Below the pieces are notes generated by a model. It did not search any database. It saw only the letters and a list, made by a program, of their open reading frames with translations, and was not told the origin of the DNA. From positions 1-64,000 of the forward strand of contig JAAMXP010001835.1 in assembly GCA_019693395.1 (NCBI GenBank): a DNA stretch of 64,000 bases. Reading direction: 5' to 3'. Both the position numbers and the translations under genes were made by a program. The DNA is from Ettlia oleoabundans. Lineage: Eukaryota > Chlorophyta > Chlorophyceae > Chlamydomonadales. How positions within the stretch are numbered: position 1 is the first letter of the stretch; each line of letters begins with the position of its first letter. Of the stretch, positions 54,460-64,000 are shown in pieces.

Positions 54460-57400
54460 TCAGAATCTGTTGCCAAATGCAAGGCAAGCAAAAGTCTTGC
54501 CGGAGTTGTTGTCCCGGATTGCTTCGGCACGGATTGCACCAAACAAGATGCCCATGCCATAGCTGCTGCCCTTCCCTGCCCTCCTGTAGTATTCTGTAGG
54601 GTTGCCCCGCACCTCCGCTGCAAATCAGGTTGAGGTTCCTTCAAATCTATAAATCGCGAGTGCAACAACAGTGCCAGCTGCGATAGCATGCATCTGTGCG
54701 ATTGATGGTAAAAAGCACGATGCAATAGCAACAAAAATCTGCCAACCCCAATTGCTGCCTCACCTGAGCTGCCCAAATCGCTACCATACTCAGCAAACGC
54801 ATATAGCTGCTGGCCCAGCACAGGCACGCGCAGCTCTGCAGCAGCCTCCACATACCGCCGGCAAGCTGCCAGCTCCCCAACGTTGTAGCCACGCACTGCA
54901 GGAAGTGTCAGCAAGTATGGACGTGGCACCCTTGCCTAACAGGTGCAATGGCTTGCTACGCGCTAGCGCATGCACGAAGGGGCCATTTAGCTAGCAATGG
55001 GACCATTTCACCGCACCTGAAAAGGGCCCACCCAGCAGGAAGGCATCATATGCCGGGAGGTCTCCAATGGTGTTGCCAATTTTGCCATGTGTGACAACAG
55101 TTATAGGAGCGTTCTTTCCACGGGGGCTGGTCAGCTGCCAGAACCGTGTGGACTGCGCCTCCATACGATTGAAGAACGGCGCCCCGGTGCCAATTCCCAG
55201 TCCCTGCTCAACCTGCAACAAAACAGCACACAGCAGAAATGCTAACATATGATGACAGCTATAGACAGGATTGCAATGCAAGATCGTAAACTGGAATTAC
55301 TTAAAGCGGTAAGCCGTGCGTCAGCAAAGTTTTTGGGTTTATGATAAAAACCTCACAGCGGCCTGGGCCTCGAGCAGATTAATGTTCCTCATCCGCAGCG
55401 GCTTGAGTATGCAAATGACTGATGCATCGAAGAACCCGTGGAACACATGACACCACACTTTCCCCATCCAGCATCGCTCTTGGCTAGAACACCTTGCCCT
55501 TAATCAAAATATCACTGTGGCATGGCTGGAGGTACCAACCTACCGTAATAATGTCGCGTGCGCCAACCTGGGCACCATTCACTAGGTACGTGGTGTCACG
55601 GGTCAGGGCACCCTGGGCAGACAGCACGCGGTCTACTCCCTTGTCTGCGGGCAAAGCATACGAAAGAATGGCGGCAGCGGTCAGTGCCCCTCAGCTGAGA
55701 CTAGGCAGGCTGCCCTAAAATGGAAGCACTCCGCTCAGCCGAACTGAATATGAACCTCACCTGACAGTGCTGTGGGAGGCCCATCTGCTAAATACTGGCC
55801 GAATGGGGTTGTGCGCATGCCGCGGCTGCATGGTGCACCTGTCTCATCACGGGTGGTAATCTCCTGCAGAATGGTGCCGAACAGCTGAGATTAAGCCAAG
55901 CAGCACAATGGCAGCCTCTGACAGCGGGTATGCATGAATCTCACCTGTGCTACTAATGCCAGGGTGCCGCTTGAGTTGCGACTGTACTGCTCAGTGATGC
56001 CAACTTTGGCACCGGTGCGATCCACCCAGACAGGTGGCACTTCCTCGCCACCAGGGCCTACAAGGATTAATCACAAAATCTCCGGTAAATGAAAAATGGA
56101 ACACGAGCTTCAAATGGTGATAAAAAGACTTGGGAGGACTGCGTTGATAAATAAAACAAGCAAGGCGCCCACCAGGGGTAAACACGCCGCAAATCTTGCG
56201 ACCATTGAACAGCGATGCCATGAGCCGAGTGCGCTTGGGATCATCCAGTCCATACATGTAGGGCTGCAGACGGTTGGACATGCATGAATTGGTATTATGT
56301 GTTTCAAAAACACTTTGAAATTTTCTTATCATCTGGCATTACAACTGATCTGCTGTGACGCAATGTTGGGCATAGAGGGTTACCACTTGTTTGCTCTCTA
56401 TCAACTCTTCACCTGGCTGTACTGCACCCGGAAGGAAAGATCATCGGAGGGTGCCAGGAAGTTTTTGGTGTTGATGCTGGCCGCAATGCTTGCAGCGTTG
56501 CCAAACAGGTTGCGGTTTTCATAGGTAATGGTGCCGCCAGGAACCAAGCTCACGAGGCCAGGCTTGCCACTGTCCCCTGCGAAGGCAGCGCCACGGCAAA
56601 AGCGCAATGTGTCTGAAGCGGAGCTGAAACAGTGCTTTCATTTGCCCAAGTAAATTGATCAGCAAAGTTACCTGGTGCAATACCCCACTCGGCCTCAACG
56701 TCGGCTGTCTGCATTGGCTTTTCCCGCACCATCACCTCCACATCCACACGAGATGGGTCCTTCTCGTTTTGCCGTGGCAAAATCTGCAGGCAAAACATTG
56801 ATTGTAGACAATCAGAACACAAAGCGCCGCTGCAGCAACGCTGACGGACGCCACCAACCTACCTGCACATTGTCGAAGAGGTCCAGCGCAAACACATTCT
56901 GCAGCGTCTTGCGGCCCTCATTCATGTTGTAAAGCGTGCCGATCTCCACAGGGCAGTGCTTGAGGATGAAGGATGAGGATATTTTCCCAGGGGCCTTTGA
57001 GGGATTGCCCTCCTCATCCACGTGCACCTGTTGATACAGATGGAACGGAGCGCCCTTGCAACAAAGAGCAGGTACAACACTGATGGCACAACACTCCACC
57101 GGCAACAAATAGAGAATCCCATCAGCCACATTTGAGCAGCAATCACACATGTTGGAGGCTCTTGCCATATGTGACAGCAGATCTCACCACACTGATTTTT
57201 GCAGTCCTTCCCTCGACAATGTGCGCCACCACATCACCCGTTGGCATGCCAGTGAAGTGAGAGATGTAGGACAGCCCAAAACCTCGCGAGGTGTACCTGG
57301 ATGCAGCAGGCACCGAGTGGATGAGCGTGTGCGCATCAGATAGCAGGCTAAAGTCAGACAGACAGCAGTGGCCAGCATGTCATACCAGCCCTCCACCATA

Positions 57401-59160
57401 TTCTTGATCACTGCCATTGTCTGCATGGTGAAGGGCTGGCCCTTGTACTGCTGCAGCTTGTCCTGAACCTGCATAACAACACTGGACCGCCTGCTTGATA
57501 CGCTTCCCATCGCGATTGTCAACAAGCATCCACCTCAATCGATGCTAAACTGACGTTGAGCATCAAACAGTACCTGCTTCACGACTGCCTTGGGCAAGAC
57601 CTGTGCACCCTCTACATTGAACGTCTGAATCTCAGGGTAGCGCTTCTCCACAAAATCAAACACCACCTGCGGGCAACAGACAGCCGAGAGTCCAAACAGT
57701 GCTGAGGTTTCAAAGAAGCACTTCATGCCAAGCACAAGTAGGTTGATCGAGTTGATGCACCCCGCTAAGGCAACTAGGATCACCTTGAACTTGCCCTTCT
57801 TCTGCGGCAGCACACGGGCGTTGACAGACTCGAACAGGCCTGTCTGGTACAGCTGCTTAATGTCCTCACTAAGTTCAGCCCGGGTGCAGTAAAATCCTGC
57901 AAAAGGCAGCTCAACAAACATAGCAGCACGGCAAATTAAGAACCGCACTAGTAGTGGCGCTCTCTTCCTGGCTTGCCAGAAGCACAGCTGCCATGATGGC
58001 CAGCAAAGGTAGCTGGCTGGTCGCACAACCGGCGCCTGCTTTGCCCGAAGAGGTCCACCACCCCTTGATGCCATAACCGCAAAGTCGCACCTCGCTGGCA
58101 GTTGAGGCTGGCAAACAAGTCCTCCTCTGACGGTATGCCTTCCCCCACCGGCAGGCCCTCAGAGCTGATCTCGCCGCACAAAAAGCTGCCGTCGGCACCC
58201 ACTTCTGCAAGGGGCTCGTCATCTCCTGCATAAAACAGGCAGGTAAATGTGCGAGAAAGTGACAGAGCGAAAACACAGGTCGACTTCAACAAGTCGTGAG
58301 GAAGGCAGACGAGCGCTGCGCTCCATTGCCCAACACGGTGCCAGGGTTTTGGCATCGCATGGGCAACACGCGAGAAATGTTTCACCGGAAGAGAACGCAC
58401 CATCATTCTGCTCCTCATCCTCTTCCTCCTCTGCCTCATCATCGTCAGTACCCTCCTCATCCATCTCCTCGTCCGCTTCATCCTCTGCAGCTATGCAGGT
58501 GACGATCTGTCATGTTGTGACACATATGTTTGGTCCCACTGTGTTGCGCAATGGTAGTGATAACTGGTGCACTGCATGCACAGACCTTTCTGACACCCAC
58601 ATCCACGGTTGCAAAGCACGCTACGCTGTACAATACCTGGCAGCACCGTTGCATGGTTACAAGGGCGCCCCCNNNNNNNNNNNNNNNNCCCCCGGGCCCC
58701 AACCCTGCCCCCAAATCCACTAAGTACTGCAACCACCACGAGTTGCCTGTTTGCGCTGCAAGCAGCGTTTGGACACAGCCGCACCTTCGCTTCCCTCAGC
58801 AATAGCAAACACCTCATGCGGGTTGCTGCCAGCACCGCCGCCGCCGCCACCATCGCCGCAGCTGCTGCCACCGCTGCCGCTCCCACCATCCATGCAGATT
58901 GAAAGCGCTACAGGAGCTGCAGCCAAAGCCATGAGCGCTCCTTGCAAGGGCCCGCTTGGAGTGCTAGGTTGCTGGCGCTGCAACTCATCCTCGGGCTCGG
59001 ACCTCTGTTGCATGGCCAGCACCGGCATGATGCATTGCCGCCTTTGCTGCATTTGAAAGCATCGCTGCTGGAGAAGGCGACCATGCGAAGCTGGAGCAAC
59101 CGAGCTGCGGGCTGACAAGCGGAAGCCAGCCTCCGGTCGGCGCATTATAGTAGCCCTCAT
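54460..59160 (-). CDS. TOC75: TOC75, chloroplast outer-envelope protein import channel
   Basis: TOC75 is the Omp85-family beta-barrel through which precursors enter the chloroplast. The start is the ATG at 59160 (MRATIMRRPEAGFRLSAR). The bipartite leader includes a glycine-rich block (about 58810-58880, six consecutive Gly), as in plant TOC75 precursors. A strongly acidic exon follows (58385-58494). POTRA repeats: LSEDIKQLYQTGLFESVNAR, VFDFVEKRYPEIQTFNVEGA, YISHFTGMPTGDVVAHIVEG and NEGRKTLQNVFALDLFDNVQ. Barrel: SLVPGGTITYENRNLFGNAA, GIGTGAPFFNRMEAQ, DLPAYDAFLLGGPFSVRGYN, QLYAFAEYGSDLGSSGEVRG, NPTEYYRRAGKGSSYGMGIL, ending TFACLAFGNRF. VRGYN is the Omp85 L6 (VRGF/Y) motif. An assembly gap lies in an intron near the 5' end. 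Several early exon joins are uncertain. Confidence 0.93.
58673..58688. other. Assembly gap (16 N)
   Basis: An unresolved run within the 5' part of the TOC75 gene, flanked by C-runs (GGGCGCCCCC before, CCCCCGGGCCCC after). Confidence 0.99.
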
Positions 59161-59501
59161 GTTTGGGCCCGATGCGCGCCGAGAGATGCCTCGGCAGGGA
59201 TAAGGTGAGCTAGGGTGTCGGGACCTGACCAGGGACTGGAAGCCGAAAGCTCAATTGATATACAAAATCAAAACAACAATGCATGCAAAGACTGCTCCTC
59301 ATTCGACGGTGCAGTACAGTCGCGGTGCATAATGGGGGGACAGCATGGCGTAAAACAAAGGCTAAAAAGGTCCAGCGAGTGGTAAAATTGTCGGTTCACA
59401 CTTGTTTACATCATCTACATATCGCATTACTTGCTGATACGTCGCCTTGAACGCCATTTGCAGCGAGGTTTTGTAACACTGCAACAGACGCCAGCCTTAG
59501 T
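59161..59501. promoter_or_regulatory. Divergent spacer, TOC75 / UTP11
   Basis: Only 341 bp separate the two start codons, so the promoters must be close or shared. No clear TATA box. Confidence 0.5.
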
Positions 59502-61049
59502 ATGTCATCCCTGCGAAATGCTGCCAAACGCAAGGAGCACAAAGAAAGAGCACAGCCGTGAGTGCACTGCCGCCCGCCCTGAGCAGCGGGGCCAAGCCGT
59601 GACTACGGAGTCCGTGTGGTTCAGCGAAGTGTGTCGGGCGGTTTTTGGATAGGAGTGATTCCCAGCCCCGATGCGTGCCCATGCTGCCACTGCCGCCAGT
59701 CGCCGGCCGCTGCTTTGACACTTGGCTTCGCGTTCCCATCCTCTCGCACTTCGTACAGGGCTGCGCGTCGCAAAGTGGGCCTGCTTGAAAAGCATAAAGA
59801 CTATGTGCTGCGCGCCAAAGACTTCCACAAGAAGGAGGCCACTATTAAGGTACGTGTGTGACATTGGGTGGCGGGTAATAGGGAATTGTGGGGTACAAGC
59901 GGCCAGTGCCAATGCATTGCAGAGCGAGCGCGTGCGCACCCCCGCCCGCCCCCCCACCCGCCCTCGGTTCCCCGCCATCCACCTACCCATTACCACCTCC
60001 CATCCACCAACCATCAGCACCACCATCACCCTGCCCCATACCCTCGTTGCTTTCACCCAGGGGTATAAACAAACAGAAACAGCGAACAACACAGTTCCTG
60101 CCCAAGCAGTTGTGGAACACAGCAGGCCAGCTGATTGGCTGCGCAGCGGAAGCCTCAATTAGCGCATCATTACCGTCTCCCCCTCATTGCAGCAACTACG
60201 CCGCAAAGCCGAGGAGCGCAACCCAGATGAGTTTTATTTTAGCATGGAGAAGCAACGCACTGTCGGTGGAGTGCACATCCAGCGTACCACCGAGGCCAAC
60301 AAGTACAGCCAGGAAGAGCTGCGGTTGATGAAGACGCAAGACATCAACTACCTGGCTGTAAAATCACAAGCGGAAGCCAAGGTGCTGAGGGTCGTGAGGG
60401 GGGCTGTACCAGATGACATCAGGCAGCAACGGACGTGCTCGGCATTGTCTGCGTTTCCTCCTTGTCACCATCCCCAGGAGCCTGCATCAGCATGCCTTGC
60501 TGAACACATCCTTATTTGCAGAAAGTGGAGCGCATGCAGCAGTCGCTGCACTTGATTGGAGCGCCAGCAGCCAACCAGCACATTGTGTTTGTTGATGATG
60601 ATGAGGAGGCCGCACAATTTGACCCTGCCCGCCACTTTGACACCGCCCCTGAGCTTCTGGAGCGCTCGTACAACCGTCCCCGGCTGGCACAGTTAGTAGA
60701 TGCACAGACAGTGTCGGGGGCCAATGCAGCACCATCAGCAGCGGCACGAATAGAAAAGTGAGTGTGCATCAAGTGCATTGTATGAGCCAAGCTTCTTTGT
60801 ATCTCTTGTTGTGTCAACTGTTTCTTTGAATTGCTGGTAATGTTCGAAATGCTGTTATGCAGGAAGCGGGCTGGCGCTTATCGTGAGCTGCTGCAGCGAC
60901 AAGAGCGGCAGCAGAAGCTGGGGTCTCTGGCGCAGCAGATGAGTTATGAGAAGCAGATTATGGGCAAAGGCCGCAAACGCAAGCTGCGACCAGAGGAGGC
61001 GGGTGGCCAGACTGGCGTCTTCCGCTGGAAGTCGGAGCGCAAGCGTTGA
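59502..61049 (+). CDS. UTP11: UTP11-like, small-subunit processome (U3 snoRNP) protein
   Basis: UTP11 is a nucleolar component of the small-subunit processome needed for 18S rRNA maturation. Five exons. Exon 1 reads MSSLRNAAKRKEHKERAQP and joins to AARRKVGLLEKHKDYVLRAK, the conserved N-terminus of the family. Then DFHKKEATIKQLRRKAEERN, PDEFYFSMEKQRTVGGVHIQ, LRLMKTQDINYLAVKSQAEA and KVERMQQSLHLIGAPAANQH. The C-terminal part includes FVDDDEEAAQFDPARHFDTA and RAGAYRELLQRQERQQKLGS. It ends with a very basic tail, GKGRKRKLRPEEAGGQTGVF then RWKSERKR, as expected for UTP11. The exon 1 donor is GTGAGT. Confidence 0.95.
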
Positions 61050-61368
61050 TGCTATTTACATTGAGCATGCTTGCTGTACATTGCGATTCGTTTACGTATA
61101 ACATTGTACGTATAACATTGTACAACATGAATTTGAGTAAGGTGACAAAACTGAAGAGCAAATGCCTGCTTACAAGTGTTTGCTGTGACTCCTGTAACAC
61201 TACTTGCGGCTTCACGATTTAGCCCTGGCATGGGCCCCGGTCAGAGCAGCCTGCACTGGGGACCATCGGGCGATCATTGAGATGCACTGCTTACATGCGC
61301 CGCTGGATCACAGCCACTGCAGTTCAACAAGCACAAGACCGTGGCCTACCTCAGCTCCAACGGCTAAA
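61050..61368. other. Convergent 3' spacer, UTP11 / TAF1-like
   Basis: A 319 bp spacer between two stops. It contains a perfect 14-bp tandem duplication at 61093-61120. It also has TGTAA on the plus strand at 61193-61197 and on the minus strand at 61174-61170, plausible polyadenylation signals for the two genes. Confidence 0.5.
61093..61120. repeat. 14-bp tandem duplication
   Basis: TACGTATAACATTG occurs twice head to tail in the UTP11 3' region. Confidence 0.95.
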
Positions 61369-64000
61369 CTACAGGTTAAACTGAGCGGCTCGAATCTCTG
61401 CCATGTATTCTGCTATCAGCCCCTCTGCATCTTCCAACAGCTGTCCAGCAAGGTGAATAAAATCTGCAGTGCGGAGTCGTTAAGAACGGAGTCAGCTGGT
61501 CTTGCTGAGGTTGCCGGTCAAAACACAGTACTAGGGAAAGTGCCAATCCCATACTCACATGGGTCGCCATAGGCACCCCCAGTCCCTGGGGAGTTGTACG
61601 CCACGGCATTCTGGTACAGCTGCTGCAAGTCGCCCCTGCATGGTACTCAGGACCAGACCAGCAGTGCCCGTGTGTTGCACGTGGCGACTTCGCAAACTAC
61701 AAGACAGAATTCCTCTCGCCACAACCTGGTAGACAGACTTGGTACTAGTTGCGCTGCACATCCGCAAATTATTCATACCCACTGGAGCGCTGTTCCCCAC
61801 CTGAACTGCTCGAGGGATAGATACCGCCCTGCTTTGGCCTTCTTTTGAAGTTCTGGTAAGATCATCACACTCGACTTGGGCACAAAAGTGTGGTAATCGG
61901 GCACTAACTTGACACTGGGCTGCAGCCGGAGCAGCAGCACAGTGCCTTCTCAAAGTAACGAGCTAAGTACGTGGCTAACACTGCCATCAATTGGTCAAGA
62001 GTGCAGACAGGCAAAGGCGCGCATGGCTCACCACATGGCTGAACACTTCCTCATATGCCTTCCTGGGCTTCTTGTCGTATACATTTGTCATCTTCTTGTT
62101 GCGCAGCTGGCGCACAATCCCCCCCAGTATGTTGCCCAGCTGGCGTCCCACCATGCCCAACTGGCCTGTAAAGGAGGTGACAGATGTAGTGGACGTGCCT
62201 ACATTGACCGTCTGAATACCACAGCAGCACAACGACTCAATGCAGCCAGGCGCTTGACAACAAGCTGGGGTGCTTTGGCCGTGGGCACAGAACATGCATC
62301 ACAACACACATGCATAGTGGAACTACCTGTGCCTTGGCCGGCGCCCACCGCTGTAGCACGGTGGCTGCTGCTTGGTTGCCGTGTGCCTTCCTCATCACTA
62401 GTGGCTGCATCGTCGTCACCAAATGACTCCTCATCTTCGTCGTCTGCTAAAAGACATGATACAGCATAGAGAAAGCATGTCACATTGTGAAGTCAAGGGG
62501 TCTGCAGCTAAATTTCAAAAGGCAAGCTTGCCTAGAAACGTGTCGAAACCACTCTACAGCCTCTATCGTAAAAAACACTCACAAACAAAGATGTGTGAAA
62601 CCGCCAATGCTCAGGGATTCTGACAGGATGTTGCACAAGCTTGCCTGACAGCTGGATATCCTCCTCTTCTTCTTCATCAAACAGCTCTTCATCCTCAAAG
62701 TCAGACCTGCTCCGTTTAGCGCGCTTGCCGCCGCCACCAGCCTTGCCAAGTGTCCCAATACTGGATTTGCTGCGTTTGCCACCAGGAGCGCTTCGTCGGC
62801 TGGCCCCCGCAGCCACCTTCTTCCGAGCACCGCCCATACTGCCAGCACGGCGGCCATGAGGGCGGCCCGGCGCGGCTCCGTCAAAGTTTCGTGATCTGTA
62901 TTGATGTGGTAACAACATAGATCAACAATGATTGTAGGGAATAACTGACTGATTAATCACACAGGGACGACTTTTAAGGGCCCCACCTTGATCGAGCCTT
63001 GTTGAGAAAACGCCGGTCCTCCGCGTCACCCTCCGAAAAGTCATCCTCTTCATCTAAGTTGAGGTAAATGTGCACAGAGGCAGTATTGCTGAGCCACCAC
63101 CCACTTTGTGATTCTGAGATACAGGCCCCACATCACCTATTTGCATTGCAGCCAGCTAACCTGGGACAAACTCGTCACTGACATCCTCCGCCTCATGCTG
63201 CACTTCATAGTCAGCATCTGCAACATAGCAGCAAAGAAGGAAACTATCAAGACCAACAAAATATGAGACCACAGACTGGATGGCACGGCAGGAAACCAAC
63301 CTATTGCCTTGCCAGAACGCCGTGACTGGTGCTCGGCGTCCTCCTCTTCCACAGCGAAACTGTACACGAAATCCGCTGCAGGCATTCAAGCAAGGAGGTG
63401 CGCACCCGAGGTGGGTGGTCAGGCCAGGCATAAAAGCATCAGGCACAGCAGTGTTCAGCCACATGACTATAAAAACCTTTGTCTATGACCACAACAGTGG
63501 GACAAGCGACCAAGGCTCACGTTAGACAGAACATGTATCAAAATCTTAACAGCACAAGCATGCGTGTTGCTGTATGATGTGGAGTGGCGGCAACATACAG
63601 CATATGACACAGCGGCAGCAGAAATAGAGTGTCAAACGTACGTGAGGGTTCGCGCGGCAGCTGTTGGACAGGTGCCGCACTGCTCAGCTTCAGTTTGATT
63701 TTGGGCTTGGGATTCGCGCCTGCAGAAGGAGCTCGAGCTACTGGCGGCTGCTGCTGTTGCAACATTGCATCAGGCTCGTGTGCTCCAATCTGAACTGCAT
63801 GTTGGCTGGTGCTAGCATCTGCATTGGGAGCCACTTCTGCCGACGGAACGCTGAACGGCTCCTGCTGCTGCTCAACTGGAACGACAGCACTTGGGAGCTG
63901 CACCGCAGTTGCTGCGGCAAGGGCAGCAGCAAAATCATCCGGCAGCTCTGGCATCAGCCCCCCAAAGTGTTGCTGCGAATCGTCCCAGTCAGCTGCAACT
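61369..64000 (-). CDS. TAF1: Bromodomain protein, probably TFIID subunit TAF1 (5' part outside window)
   Basis: The C-terminal part of a larger nuclear protein. From the right edge come PELPDDFAAALAAATAVQLP, a Gln/Ala/Pro-rich segment, KPKIKLKLSSAAPVQQLP, several short acidic exons, a basic stretch (GARKKVAAGASRRSAPGGKR) and FEDEELFDEEEEEDIQLSG. A bromodomain closes the protein: GNILGGIVRQLRNKKMTNVY (helix Z), SVKLVPDYHTFVPKSSVMIL, PELQKKAKAGRYLSLEQFR, GDLQQLYQNAVAYNSPGTGG (with the acetyl-lysine-binding Asn in AYN) and FIHLAGQLLEDAEGLIAEYM. The stop is at 61369-61371. A single bromodomain right at the C-terminus after basic and acidic tracts fits plant TAF1. The TAF1-specific core lies outside the window, so another bromodomain family is possible. 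Confidence 0.65.

Overview
The window looks like nuclear DNA of a green alga (core Chlorophyta, class not resolvable from this alone). The genes are split by many short GT-AG introns. Several products are chloroplast proteins with N-terminal extensions. Their sequences match the plant/green-algal forms of TOC75, plastid Cpn60, SufC, HemC and sterol C5-desaturase. The motif TGTAA, the usual chlorophyte polyadenylation signal, recurs just after stop codons. I see no bacterial operons, CRISPR arrays, convincing tRNA or rRNA genes, or transposons. Three runs of N (27924-27952, 41282-41337, 58673-58688) mark assembly gaps.

Layout, left to right. 1-14643 (-): a giant USP9X-type deubiquitinase, whose 3' end lies outside the window. 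15071-17304 (+): sterol C5-desaturase. 17724-20525 (-): tubby-like protein. 20970-21989 (+): TSR2 pre-rRNA-processing factor. 22259-24097 (-): plastid SufC ATPase. 24308-32882 (-): MON2 Golgi/endosome trafficking protein. 33738-37409 (+): SCYL1-type pseudokinase. 37809-40300 (+): plastid 3-dehydroquinate synthase. 40544-41850 (-): LSD1-type zinc-finger protein running across a gap. 42644-44758 (-): ATG18/WIPI4-type autophagy beta-propeller. 45445-46567 (+): unrecognised glycine-rich, probably plastid, membrane protein. 46823-49364 (-): porphobilinogen deaminase. 49925 to about 53700 (-): plastid chaperonin 60 beta. 54460-59160 (-): TOC75 import channel. 59502-61049 (+): UTP11. 61369-64000 (-): bromodomain protein, probably TAF1, whose 5' part lies outside the window.

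These are mostly single-copy housekeeping genes in compact order. Five pairs are divergent and share a spacer of about 340-855 bp. Convergent pairs share 240-420 bp 3' spacers. Functional themes recur but no operon-like logic is implied: plastid biogenesis (SufC, DHQ synthase, HemC, Cpn60, TOC75 and probably the glycine-rich protein), ribosome biogenesis (TSR2, UTP11), endomembrane and autophagy traffic (MON2, SCYL1, ATG18, perhaps tubby), and regulation (USP, LSD1-type, TAF1-like).

I found no clearly new multi-gene system. The most useful second looks are the 193-residue glycine-rich plastid membrane protein of unknown function, the acidic and polyglycine N-terminus of TOC75, the degenerate fingers of the LSD1-type protein, two GC-AG introns, and the missing ATG exon of the Cpn60 gene. 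Gene spans below run from start codon to stop codon and include introns. Exon joins were made by hand from splice motifs and family conservation.
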